From assembly GCF_910587525.1 (NCBI RefSeq), contig NZ_CAJULS010000010.1, positions 1-35,953 on the forward strand: a stretch of 35,953 nt of DNA, given 5' to 3'. Source of the stretch: an uncultured Oscillibacter sp. (GTDB lineage: Bacteria; Bacillota; Clostridia; Oscillospirales; Oscillospiraceae). Below, piece after piece: positions 22,347-30,049 of the stretch (its first letter is position 1; every line of letters starts with the position of its first letter). The position numbers and the translations under genes were made by a program. The notes beneath the pieces were generated by a model, which was given only the letters and a program-made list of their open reading frames with translations, was not told the DNA's origin and did no database searches.

Positions 22347-23135
22347 TCACTTGTTCAGGCGGCGGACCAGCTCCTTCGAGGTGAAGGTGGCCACGTCGTC
22401 GGCGTAGGTGCCTGCGCCGAAACCGGCGTCATAGCCCAGCTCTTTGGCCAGAGCGTGGGTGACGCGGGCGCCGCCGCAGCAGAAGATGTACTTCTCCCGG
22501 ACACCCTCGGCCTCCGCCAGCTCAATGAGCTCGGTGAGGTTCTGAATGTGGACGTCCTTCTGGGTAACGGTCTGGGAGACCAGCAGCACGTCGGCGTTGA
22601 CTTCGGCGGCCTTGCGCAGGAACTCCTCGTTGGGGACCTGGCTGCCCAGGTTGTAGGCCTCCACCATCTCGTAGCGCTCCAGGCCGTAGTGGCCGGCGAA
22701 GCCCTTGCGGTTCATGATGGCGTCGATGCCCACGGTGTGAGCGTCCGTGCCGGTGGACGCGCCGATGACCACCATCTTGCGGCCCAGGCGCTCTTTCAGG
22801 AAGTCGTCGGTCTCGTGCATATCCATCACCTCGTCGGTGACGGTCTGAACCACGATTTCGTTGTAATTGACGGTGTGGGTCAGGGAGCCATAGACCACGT
22901 AGAAGGTGAAGTTTTCGTCCAGCTTCTGCCGCAGGGCCACGTTGGGCTCCGACAGGCCCATCTTCTGGGCCACCAGTACGGCGGCGGCCGCGCCCCGGTC
23001 GTCCTCCTTCACCGGGAGGGTGAAGGAGGTCTGCACCTTACCGTCGTTCATGGTGTCGCCATAGGGCTTCAAACGGGTCAGGTCCAGGGTGGTGTCCAGG
23101 TTTTTATCGCGAATCTGATACAGTCCGGAGCTCAT
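22347..23135 (-). CDS. kamE: Lysine 5,6-aminomutase beta subunit (beta-lysine 5,6-aminomutase)
   Basis: This 262-residue protein is the B12- and PLP-binding subunit. The cobalamin base-off motif DAHTVG is at 131-136 and Lys144 (MNRKGFAGHYG) is at the position of the known PLP-binding lysine. A Rossmann-type B12 domain follows (ADVLLVSQTVTQKD, FCCGGARVTHALAKELGYDA). With KamD it moves the terminal amino group of beta-lysine to give 3,5-diaminohexanoate. The ATG at 23135 overlaps the kamD stop (ATGA), so the subunits are translationally coupled, and AAAGGGGG lies 9 bases upstream. Confidence 0.97.
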   Translation of the reverse strand: MSSGLYQIRDKNLDTTLDLTRLKPYGDTMNDGKVQTSFTLPVKEDDRGAAAAVLVAQKMGLSEPNVALRQKLDENFTFYVVYGSLTHTVNYNEIVVQTVTDEVMDMHETDDFLKERLGRKMVVIGASTGTDAHTVGIDAIMNRKGFAGHYGLERYEMVEAYNLGSQVPNEEFLRKAAEVNADVLLVSQTVTQKDVHIQNLTELIELAEAEGVREKYIFCCGGARVTHALAKELGYDAGFGAGTYADDVATFTSKELVRRLNK

Positions 23136-24730
23136 TTAACGGTGCCCCCTTTCATCATGGGTTCCAGGAACGGGTTGAAATAGCCCGGCGTCTTGCTTAC
23201 GACGCCGTCCAGGCCCTTGCCGCCATCGCGGGGGCGCTTGATGTCGGCGAAGATGCCCCGCTCCAGGGTCTCAAAGATGCCCAGCTGCTCGATCTGGCCC
23301 AGCAGGTCGGTGGCTTTTTTCAGCACCTCGTTGGCACGGGTCTGCATGATGCCGCCGTCCTTGAACACAATCTCGCTGCCCAGGTCCTGCATGGTGCGGA
23401 AGATGTACTGGGCGTTCTGAATAGCCAGGAACCGGTCGGACAGGAAGGGAGTGTGGATGGCCTCGGTCATCATGCCCAGCAGGTGGATCTTCTGACCCGT
23501 CAGGATGGTCACCATATTGAACAGGGCGTCCTGCACGTGGCCGCGGAACACGTTGCCGGTCATAAACTTGGTGGGAGGCATGTACTTCAGCGGCGCGTTG
23601 GGGAAGATCTCCCGGGCCATCTCGGCCTGCGCCAGCTCATAGAGGAAGCCGTTTTCCACATCGGGGTCAATCTCAAAGGCATGGCCCAGGCCCATCTGCT
23701 CCTCGGGCAGCCCCGCCTTGAGGGCGAAGGCCTCGTTGAGGAACTGGGAGGCCAGCACGGTGTGGGCCTCCTCCACCGCGTCGGCGGTGGTGAGGTAGTT
23801 GTCCTCGCCGGTGTTGATCACAACGCCCGCATAAGCGTTGATGGCGCGGGAGAAGGACTGGTCCACCAGGGTGCGCTGCATGTTGATGTCGCGGAACAAA
23901 ATGCCGTAAAGGGCGTCGTTGAGCATCACGTCCAGGCCCTCGAAGGCGCCCATGGCGGCAATCTCGGGCATGCACAGTCCGGAGCAGTAGTTGCACACCC
24001 GGATGTAGCGGCCCAGCTCCTCGCCCACTTTGTCCATGGCCTCCCGCATGAGGCGGAAGTTCTCCTGGGTGGCATAGGTGCCGCCGAAGCCCTCGGTGGT
24101 GGCGCCGTAGGGGACGTAGTCCAGCAGGGACTGGCCGGTGGTACGGATGACGGCGATAACGTCGGCACCCTGGCGGGCGGCGGCGGTGGCCTGCACGATG
24201 TCCTCATAGATGTTGCCGGTGGCCACGATCAGATAGACCCAGGGGCCGTTCTTCTCGCCGCCGTGGGAGGCGATGAAGTCCTCCCGGCGTTTGCGGCGGG
24301 TGCGGATTTTCTTCAGGCTCTCTTCCACGATGGGAGCCAGGGCGGCGTGAATGTCCGCCTCAGCGTGGACGGGCAGGGCCGTCAGGTCCAGCGTGCCGGC
24401 AGCGACCTCCTCAGCCAGGACCTGAGGGTTCTTGCCGGTCTCTACCATGGCGTTGCCCAGCCAGAAGGCGGCGCCCTGAGACAGCGCACCCTTTTCCATC
24501 AGGTAGTCCACCACCACGCTGGGCAGGGGTACGCCCAGGCTGTTTTCGCCGGTGATATCCAGGGTCTCTCCGCCGCTGACGCCGTCGATGCCGAGCAGCC
24601 GGCAGATGGTGCGCTCTACGGCCACGGTAGTGTAGCCGTCGATAAACCGCTGGGTCTCGTCGGCTACCTGGGCGGCATGGGCGCGGGCCTGTTCTACCAG
24701 CTTAAAATCAAGGTTCAGTTTGGATTCCAA
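23132..24730 (-). CDS. kamD: Lysine 5,6-aminomutase alpha subunit
   Basis: The 532-residue product is the catalytic TIM-barrel subunit, close to the usual family length of about 520. Family stretches include MESKLNLDFKLVEQARAHAA, TTVAVERTICRLLGIDGV, NGPWVYLIVATGNIYEDIVQ, VCNYCSGLCMPEIAAMGAFE and DINMQRTLVDQSFSRAINAY. It works with KamE, PLP and adenosylcobalamin. The start is TTG at 24730; MESKLNLDF matches the conserved KamD N-terminus, so I accept it despite the weak ribosome binding site (GTGAG close by). The rare start and the GC hairpin before it may lower translation relative to kamA. Confidence 0.97.
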   Translation of the reverse strand: MESKLNLDFKLVEQARAHAAQVADETQRFIDGYTTVAVERTICRLLGIDGVSGGETLDITGENSLGVPLPSVVVDYLMEKGALSQGAAFWLGNAMVETGKNPQVLAEEVAAGTLDLTALPVHAEADIHAALAPIVEESLKKIRTRRKRREDFIASHGGEKNGPWVYLIVATGNIYEDIVQATAAARQGADVIAVIRTTGQSLLDYVPYGATTEGFGGTYATQENFRLMREAMDKVGEELGRYIRVCNYCSGLCMPEIAAMGAFEGLDVMLNDALYGILFRDINMQRTLVDQSFSRAINAYAGVVINTGEDNYLTTADAVEEAHTVLASQFLNEAFALKAGLPEEQMGLGHAFEIDPDVENGFLYELAQAEMAREIFPNAPLKYMPPTKFMTGNVFRGHVQDALFNMVTILTGQKIHLLGMMTEAIHTPFLSDRFLAIQNAQYIFRTMQDLGSEIVFKDGGIMQTRANEVLKKATDLLGQIEQLGIFETLERGIFADIKRPRDGGKGLDGVVSKTPGYFNPFLEPMMKGGTVK

Positions 24731-24781
24731 ATACGCTCACATCCAATCATCTGTTTATTGGGATACGCATACCGGACTGCG

Positions 24782-24811
24782 CCCGGGGACCCGCCAAGGC
24801 GGGGCCCCGGG
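24782..24811 (-). other. Strong GC hairpin in the kamA-kamD intercistronic gap
   Basis: CCCGGGG and CCCGCC pair with GGCGGG and CCCCGGG around AA, 13 pairs with one mismatch. No U-run follows. It could stabilise the kce-kdd-kamA segment after processing or slow readthrough. Confidence 0.6.
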
Positions 24812-24828
24812 TAGACCGGTGAAGGTGA

Positions 24829-26094
24829 TTACTCGTGGTGAGAACGCTTGTGGCGCTCCAGGTTGGCGGGCTCCATGGAGAGGGCCTGGCCCCGCTCCAG
24901 TCCGGCGACACCCATGAGCTCCGTCTTGCGCTTGCCCTCGCGCTCGGCCCGGCAGTATTCGCACTGGCAGGTCTCCTGGTAGTTTTCGGGCTCGGTGTAG
25001 GTGGTGATGACGCCCTCGTAGTTGCGGAGGATGACCTTGTGAGGCGTCTGGGAGATGACGTACTGGGGCATGACAGGGGTCTTGCCGCCGCCGCCGGGGG
25101 CGTCTACCACGAAGGTGGGCACGCAGAAGCCGGAGGTGTGGCCCCGCAGAGCCTCGATGATCTCGATGCCCTTGCTGACGGGGGTGCGGAAGTGCTCCAG
25201 GCCCATGGACAGGTCGCACTGGTAGATGTAGTAGGGGCGAACCCGGATCTTCACCAGCTCGTTGACCAGCTTCTTCATGGTGTGGACGCAGTCGTTCACA
25301 CCGGCCAGCAGCACGCTCTGGTTGCCCAGAGGGACGCCGGCGTCAGCCAGCATCTGGCAGGCCTTGGCGGACTCGGGGGTGATCTCGTTGGGGTGGTTGA
25401 AGTGAGTGTTCAGCCAAATGGGATGATACTTCTTCAGCATATTGCACAGCTCGGGGGTGACACGCTGGGGGCAGACCACCGGGGTGCGGGAGCCGATGCG
25501 GACGATTTCCACGTGGGGGATCTCCCGGAGCTTGGCGATGATATACTCCAGCCGCTCGTCAGAGCAGAGCAGCGCGTCGCCGCCGGAGAGCAACACATCG
25601 CGGATGACGGGCGTCTTGCGGATGTACTCGATGGCCTGATCCACCTGGTCCACGGGAAGACCGGCGTCCTTCTGGCCGGCGAAGCGCCGGCGGGTGCAGT
25701 GACGGCAGTACATGGAGCACTGGTCGGTGATCAGCAGCAGGCAACGGTCCGGATAGCGGTGGGTCAGACCGGGGGCCGGGGAGTCCTCATCCTCATGCAG
25801 GGGGTCCAGCAGGTCGGAAGCGGCCTGATGCAGCTCGGACCCGGTGGGAACGGCCTGTTTGCGGACGGGGTCGTGGGGGTCGTTGGGGTCGATCAGGGAG
25901 AGGTAGTAGGGGGTGATGGCCATGCGCAGAGTGCCGAGGCAGGCCTTGACGCCCTCCTCCTCCTCGGGAGTCAGAGAGACGTATTTTTTCAGGTCCTCCA
26001 GGGTCTCAACGCGGTTTTTGATCTGCCATCTCCAGTCGTTCCACTCGGCGTCGGTGACGTGGGGGAACAGCTCTGCGCGGCGGGAAACTTTCAT
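24829..26094 (-). CDS. kamA: L-lysine 2,3-aminomutase
   Basis: The 421-residue product is a radical SAM, PLP-dependent enzyme that turns L-lysine into L-beta-lysine, step one of lysine fermentation. The cluster motif CSMYCRHC is at 126-133, and Lys338 in DAPGGGGKTP is the PLP lysine of the family. Other landmarks are LLLITDQ, VLLSGGDALL and GNQSVLLAGVNDC. The C-terminal CQCEYCRAE matches the Zn-binding cysteines of the clostridial enzyme. It lies between kdd (56 bases upstream) and kamD (98 bases downstream). Confidence 0.98.
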   Translation of the reverse strand: MKVSRRAELFPHVTDAEWNDWRWQIKNRVETLEDLKKYVSLTPEEEEGVKACLGTLRMAITPYYLSLIDPNDPHDPVRKQAVPTGSELHQAASDLLDPLHEDEDSPAPGLTHRYPDRCLLLITDQCSMYCRHCTRRRFAGQKDAGLPVDQVDQAIEYIRKTPVIRDVLLSGGDALLCSDERLEYIIAKLREIPHVEIVRIGSRTPVVCPQRVTPELCNMLKKYHPIWLNTHFNHPNEITPESAKACQMLADAGVPLGNQSVLLAGVNDCVHTMKKLVNELVKIRVRPYYIYQCDLSMGLEHFRTPVSKGIEIIEALRGHTSGFCVPTFVVDAPGGGGKTPVMPQYVISQTPHKVILRNYEGVITTYTEPENYQETCQCEYCRAEREGKRKTELMGVAGLERGQALSMEPANLERHKRSHHE

Positions 26095-26150
26095 GATGGG
26101 TTACCTCCACTTTTAATTTCGCGGGACGTGCCCGCTTCCATGGAACAGGA

Positions 26151-27194
26151 TCAGACGTACTTCTCCTCAAACAGCTTGCGGAGCTTGGCGTTCTCGCGGA
26201 TGACGCCCAGGGTGATCTCGGCGTGGTCCTTGGTGTAGCCGTTGCCCACGATCATGGTGACGTCCTTGCCGATGCCCTCGGCGCCCAAAGCGGCCTTGGT
26301 GAAGGAGGTGGCCATGGAGAAGAAGTACACCAGGCCGTCGTCACGGACGGGCAGAATAGCGGACATTTCGCAGCTCTCGATGTTGACGCAGCAGATGGAG
26401 ATATCATACTCCTTGCCGCCGTTGGCGGCCAGAGCGGCCTCCATCACGTCCACGGGACGGGTGCAGTCGGCCACGACGATGTCGGTATAGACGCCCAGCT
26501 CCTTCAGGTCAGCCACCTGCTTGGGGTTGCGGACGACGCCGATGACCTTGCCGTTGGGGCCGACCTTCTTCATGGCCTCGTAACCGCACAGAACGCCGGA
26601 CTTGCCGTTGGCGCCCAGGATCAGGACGCTGTCGCCCTCTTTGGGGAGCTTCCGGGCCTGAGCGGGAGCGCCGGCCACATCCAGAGCGGCCAGGGCCAGG
26701 GGCTCGGGCATATCGTCGGGCATCTTGGCATAGATGCCGCTCTCAAACAGGATGGCCTGGGCGTCCACGTCCACGCGGTCAATCTCCTTGTGGATGGCCT
26801 TGATCTTGTTGATCTTCAGGGGGGTCAGGGACAGGGAGACCAGGGAGACGATCTTGTCGCCCTCTTTCAGGTCGATCTTGCCCTTGAGGTCGTCGCCGAT
26901 CTTGGCCACGTTGCCCATGAACATGCCGCCGGAGCCGGTGACGGGATTCTGCTGCTTGCCGCGCTCGGCCACGATACCCATGATCATTTCGCCGATTTTG
27001 GTCTCGTCGCCGCCGCAGGCGTCGGCGATCTGGGTGAAGGAAGCGGAGTCAATATTCAGAGCGGTGACGTTGCACAGGATCTCGTTGGAGTAGATCTCGT
27101 CCATGTTGTTGTCGATCTTCTGAGCGGCCTGGGTCAAAACGCCCTTGGGCTCAATGACGCGGTGGGTTCCGTACTTGTTGCCTTTCTTCTGCAT
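26151..27194 (-). CDS. kdd: L-erythro-3,5-diaminohexanoate dehydrogenase
   Basis: The 347-residue product starts MQKKGNKYGTHRVIEPKGVL, typical of Kdd. An N-terminal region is followed by a nucleotide-binding fold (DSVLILGANGKSGVLCGYEA, GKVIGVVRNPKQVADLKELG). It oxidatively deaminates 3,5-diaminohexanoate with NAD+ to 5-amino-3-oxohexanoate and ammonia. The ATG at 27194 has GAGGAGG upstream; an open frame extends 18 bases further but the ribosome binding site fixes this start. It lies between kce and kamA in one operon. Confidence 0.96.
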   Translation of the reverse strand: MQKKGNKYGTHRVIEPKGVLTQAAQKIDNNMDEIYSNEILCNVTALNIDSASFTQIADACGGDETKIGEMIMGIVAERGKQQNPVTGSGGMFMGNVAKIGDDLKGKIDLKEGDKIVSLVSLSLTPLKINKIKAIHKEIDRVDVDAQAILFESGIYAKMPDDMPEPLALAALDVAGAPAQARKLPKEGDSVLILGANGKSGVLCGYEAMKKVGPNGKVIGVVRNPKQVADLKELGVYTDIVVADCTRPVDVMEAALAANGGKEYDISICCVNIESCEMSAILPVRDDGLVYFFSMATSFTKAALGAEGIGKDVTMIVGNGYTKDHAEITLGVIRENAKLRKLFEEKYV

Positions 27195-27275
27195 GGTGGT
27201 GTTCCTCCTCAAAAAATTTTGTATGGTAAGATTTATGGTATGAACAAAATGATGAAATGGAATACTTGGACCGCA

Positions 27276-27293
27276 AAGAGGCAGCTGCCTCTT
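27276..27293 (-). other. Perfect 18-base palindrome at the kce stop codon
   Basis: AAGAGGCAGCTGCCTCTT is self-complementary and includes the first two bases of the kce stop codon region. It lies 82 bases before kdd. No U-run follows, so it is more likely an mRNA stability or processing element than a terminator. Confidence 0.5.
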
Positions 27294-28113
27294 ACTTGGT
27301 CAGGGAGAGAATCCTGCGGGCCTCGTCGGGGGTGGCGACCTCGCGGCCCAGGAGCTTCGCCAGGGCCACGACCTTGGCAACCAGCTCGCCGTTGGAGGCG
27401 GCCTTGTGGCCCCGCTCTAAGTAGATGTTGTCCTCAAAGCCCACACGGACGTTGCCGCCCATGACGATGCCGGCGGCGGCCATGGGCCATGCGCCGCGGC
27501 CCACGCCGGTGACGGTCCAGGTGGACCCGGCGGGGATCTGCCTGACAAGATAGTCCAGGTTGCCGACAGTGGCGGGGGTGCAGCCGTTGACGCCAAGCAC
27601 GAAGTTAAACTGCATGGGGGCGGCAGGGACCAGACCCTTGGCGGCCATGTTCAGCACGGTGTCCAAATGGCCGATTTCAAAGCACTCATACTCGGGCTTG
27701 ATGTTGTTTTCCAGCATCCGTTTGCCGAAGGCACGCATGGTGGGCATATCGTTGACGAAGATGTCGTCGCCGAAGTTGCAGGTGCCGCAGTCCAGGGTTG
27801 CCATCTCGGGGAAGAGCTCGGTGGGCTGCAGGCGCTCCTCCGGGGTCATGCCGGTGGCACCGCCGGTGGAGGGAATCAGGATCACGCCGGGACAGGCCTC
27901 GCGGATGGCGTCCAGAACGACCCGGAAACGCTCCTTGTCCTGGGTCGGGGTGCCGTCGTCCCAGCGGACGTGGACGTGGATGACAGCAGCGCCGGCTTCA
28001 AAGGCGCTCTTGGCCTCCCGCACCATCTCCTCCACCGTATAGGGAACGGCGGGGTTGTGCTCTTTGGTGACCTCGGCTCCGCAAATGGCTGCTGTGATGA
28101 TGAGTTTCTCCAT
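27292..28113 (-). CDS. kce: 3-keto-5-aminohexanoate cleavage enzyme
   Basis: The 273-residue BKACE-family (DUF849) TIM barrel condenses 5-amino-3-oxohexanoate with acetyl-CoA, releasing 3-aminobutyryl-CoA and acetoacetate. Zn ligands His46 and His48 (VIHVHVR), Glu14 (CGAEV) and the Glu of VGFEDNIYL are present, together with STGGATGMTPEERL. The ATG at 28113 follows a GGGAGG site. It is the first gene of the main operon, directly behind a lysine riboswitch and an intrinsic terminator. Confidence 0.96.
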   Translation of the reverse strand: MEKLIITAAICGAEVTKEHNPAVPYTVEEMVREAKSAFEAGAAVIHVHVRWDDGTPTQDKERFRVVLDAIREACPGVILIPSTGGATGMTPEERLQPTELFPEMATLDCGTCNFGDDIFVNDMPTMRAFGKRMLENNIKPEYECFEIGHLDTVLNMAAKGLVPAAPMQFNFVLGVNGCTPATVGNLDYLVRQIPAGSTWTVTGVGRGAWPMAAAGIVMGGNVRVGFEDNIYLERGHKAASNGELVAKVVALAKLLGREVATPDEARRILSLTK

Positions 28114-28125
28114 TTCGTACCTCCC

Positions 28126-28188
28126 AAAAAATACTTAGAGCGCTATCCTACGCCGCATATTTTGTATACGCGGAGTAGGATAGCGCTC
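28126..28188 (-). terminator. Intrinsic terminator (attenuator) immediately before the kce ribosome binding site
   Basis: On the minus strand GAGCGCTATCCTAC (28188-28175) pairs perfectly with GTAGGATAGCGCTC (28151-28138), with extra partial pairing in the 23-base loop. Six U (28131-28126) follow five bases later, then the GGGAGG of kce. No promoter fits between the U-run and the start codon, so kce transcripts must read through it. Confidence 0.85.
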
Positions 28189-28202
28189 CATAAACACAAG
28201 GG

Positions 28203-28259
28203 ACTATTTATGCCGGACAGAAAATACGATAGAGACCGCTTCCCGCAGGCATAAATAGT
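28203..28259 (-). promoter_or_regulatory. Anti-P1 helix of the lysine riboswitch expression platform
   Basis: On the minus strand ACTATTTATGCC (28259-28248) and GGCATAAATAGT (28214-28203) are perfectly complementary over 12 bases. The first strand contains the whole 3' strand of aptamer stem P1, so this helix and P1 exclude each other. Confidence 0.8.
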
Positions 28260-28423
28260 ACTCCATGCTCTCCATGACAGACCGCACGCGCTGAGCGTAC
28301 GCTCCAAGGGGGGCGGCGGCATTCCGTACCCTCTTTCGGCGGAACGAATATTCACAAATCACATTGGACTTGCCTGCCCTTGTCATTGATTTGCTACCTC
28401 GCGTTCCGCACCTCTATCCATGC
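28249..28423 (-). promoter_or_regulatory. Lysine riboswitch aptamer
   Basis: Read on the minus strand, the sequence shows the lysine (L-box) aptamer in order. P1 is GCATGGATAG (28423-28414) with CTATTTATGC (28258-28249). Next come AGAGGTGCGGAACG, a GAGGTA internal-loop motif and a CAAATCA/TGATTTG stem. CGTTCCGC pairs back with GCGGAACG and is followed by the conserved CCGAAAG. A P3 arm closes with CCTTGG, a P4 arm is CGTACGC/GCGTGCG, then CTGTCA, a CATG/CATG P5 and GGAG. The matches to the Bacillus lysC and Thermotoga asd aptamers cover all five helices. It sits between a consensus promoter and kce. Confidence 0.9.
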
Positions 28424-28445
28424 TTTATTCAGTTTGACTAAAAAT

Positions 28446-28474
28446 AATATAACCCAAATGGCGGCTTTTGTCAA
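28446..28474 (-). promoter_or_regulatory. Promoter of the kce-kdd-kamA-kamD-kamE operon
   Basis: On the minus strand a perfect TTGACA (28474-28469) and TATATT (28451-28446) are separated by exactly 17 bases. Transcription would begin near 28438 and give a leader of about 325 bases containing the riboswitch. Confidence 0.9.
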
Positions 28475-28546
28475 GTTTTTTGATATTGGCGGTTTTGCAT
28501 GATTTTTCCATGTGATTTTTGGTAACCATATCCTTCCAGCCGGATA

Positions 28547-30049
28547 TCACAGGTCCGCCTGGAACAGCTCCATCAGAGCCGGTTCCAGGTCCAAAAGGCG
28601 GCAGACCCGCAGGGCGTCCCTGGGGCAGGGCGCGCCGGGGGGGGCGCTCATCAGGCGGTAGTCCATCCGGCGGGCGATGCGGCTGCGGGGGTCATCTCCC
28701 TCGTCCCCGTGGATCTCCCGGACGAGCCCGGCCACCTGGTAGTGGGCCCCCGCCACATCGGAGACGCCGTCGTAGTGGGTGGTCATCAGGGCCACGCAGT
28801 CCAGCGTGCCCAGATACTGCACCAATGCCCGGGCCAGAGCGGCCCCCTCCTGGGGGTTGGTGCCCCGGGCAAACTCGTCCAGGGCCAGGAAGAAGCGCTG
28901 TCCACGGGTACGGTCCAGCAGCCGGTCCAGCAGGTGGACCTCCCGGCCGAAAGAGGAGAGGCCCCCAGAGCCGGGACCGGTGTCTGCCAAAATCAGGGCT
29001 GCCTCGTGGAACAGGGGCAGCGACGCGAAATTGGCAAAGACGAAGAATCCGCACTGGCACAGCAGCAGGCTCAGCACTGTGGAGCGCAGGGAGACGGTCT
29101 TGCCGCCCATGTTGGCTCCGGTAATGACGGTGCATCCGGCGGCGAGATTCAGGTCCAGCGGGGTAAAGTCCTCTCCCCGGGAGGCCAGTTCCTCGGCCAC
29201 CTGGGGGTGGCGGAGGCCCTGGAGAGAGAGCGCGGATCCGCCGGAGAGCACGGGCCGGACGCAGCGGTACCGCTTGGCCAGCTTTGCCTTGGCCAGAAAC
29301 AGGTCCATGCGGCCCAGAGCTTCCATGTTGGCCAAAAAGTCCGCTTTGCGGTCCATGAGGCGCCGGGTGAGTGTCCGCCGGACCTCCAGTTCCAGCAGGT
29401 CCTCCTGCACGGTGAGCCGGTGACGCTGGTCCAGAAGCGCGGCCTTCTCCTCCTCATTGGCGGCGCGGATGGACCGCTCCAGAGCGGCTTTTTCCGCCCG
29501 CAGGGGGCCGAGGTCCGGGTGATAGGTCTCCGAAACGGAGAAGGCGGGCAGGCGGCGGCCGTCCGGGTCCAGCAGGTTCAGAGACTCGTCCATGGGAACG
29601 AAGGTCAGATCCTGGAAGGAGGGCAGCTTGGCGTAGGCCACGGTCAGCTGCTCCAGTGTCACCAGGAAGTGTTTGATCTCAAAGAGCTCCACCAGGTCAA
29701 ATGGGTTTTCGGGGTCCCGGTCCAGGGAGCCCCGGATATCGTGAAACAGGGGGAGGCACCGGGTCACACCCCGGAGAATGGCGGCCATATCCTTCAAAGA
29801 GGCCGGGTCCAGCCGGGGCGCACCGCAGCAGCAGGACTCCGGCTCCGGAGAGAGAGTGCCTGCGGCGTTCCAAAACTCCAGAGCCAGAGCCACATTGTCC
29901 AGCTCGGTCTCCAGCGCGGCCTCCTCTCCGGGGGCGTACCAACGCAGAGCACGGGCGGCGGCGCGGCCGAAGGGCGACATGGGGCTCAACCGCTCCAGCA
30001 CCCACTGGAGACCGGATTCCTCCCGCAGTTCAAGGGTCAGTTCCATCAT
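28547..30049 (-). CDS. kamC: MutS-like ATPase of the lysine aminomutase cluster (KamC)
   Basis: The 500-residue product has helical N-terminal and lever-like regions (about 1-290) and a MutS-type ABC ATPase. Walker A GANMGGKT is at 311-318 and FFLALDEFARGTNP at 386-399, followed by MTTHYDG. It lacks the mismatch-recognition domains of MutS1, so it is not a standard repair protein. Genes of this type, paired with a P-loop gene, occur next to kamDE in other lysine fermenters and have been suggested to keep lysine 5,6-aminomutase active. That role is inference here. Its ATG overlaps the kamB stop by 4 bases (ATGA). Confidence 0.85.
   Translation of the reverse strand: MMELTLELREESGLQWVLERLSPMSPFGRAAARALRWYAPGEEAALETELDNVALALEFWNAAGTLSPEPESCCCGAPRLDPASLKDMAAILRGVTRCLPLFHDIRGSLDRDPENPFDLVELFEIKHFLVTLEQLTVAYAKLPSFQDLTFVPMDESLNLLDPDGRRLPAFSVSETYHPDLGPLRAEKAALERSIRAANEEEKAALLDQRHRLTVQEDLLELEVRRTLTRRLMDRKADFLANMEALGRMDLFLAKAKLAKRYRCVRPVLSGGSALSLQGLRHPQVAEELASRGEDFTPLDLNLAAGCTVITGANMGGKTVSLRSTVLSLLLCQCGFFVFANFASLPLFHEAALILADTGPGSGGLSSFGREVHLLDRLLDRTRGQRFFLALDEFARGTNPQEGAALARALVQYLGTLDCVALMTTHYDGVSDVAGAHYQVAGLVREIHGDEGDDPRSRIARRMDYRLMSAPPGAPCPRDALRVCRLLDLEPALMELFQADL

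Noticed and set aside
28547..30049. Annotation as MutS2 or mismatch repair MutS
   Set aside because: The protein is too short, lacks mismatch-binding, clamp and Smr domains, and is coupled to kamB in a lysine cluster.
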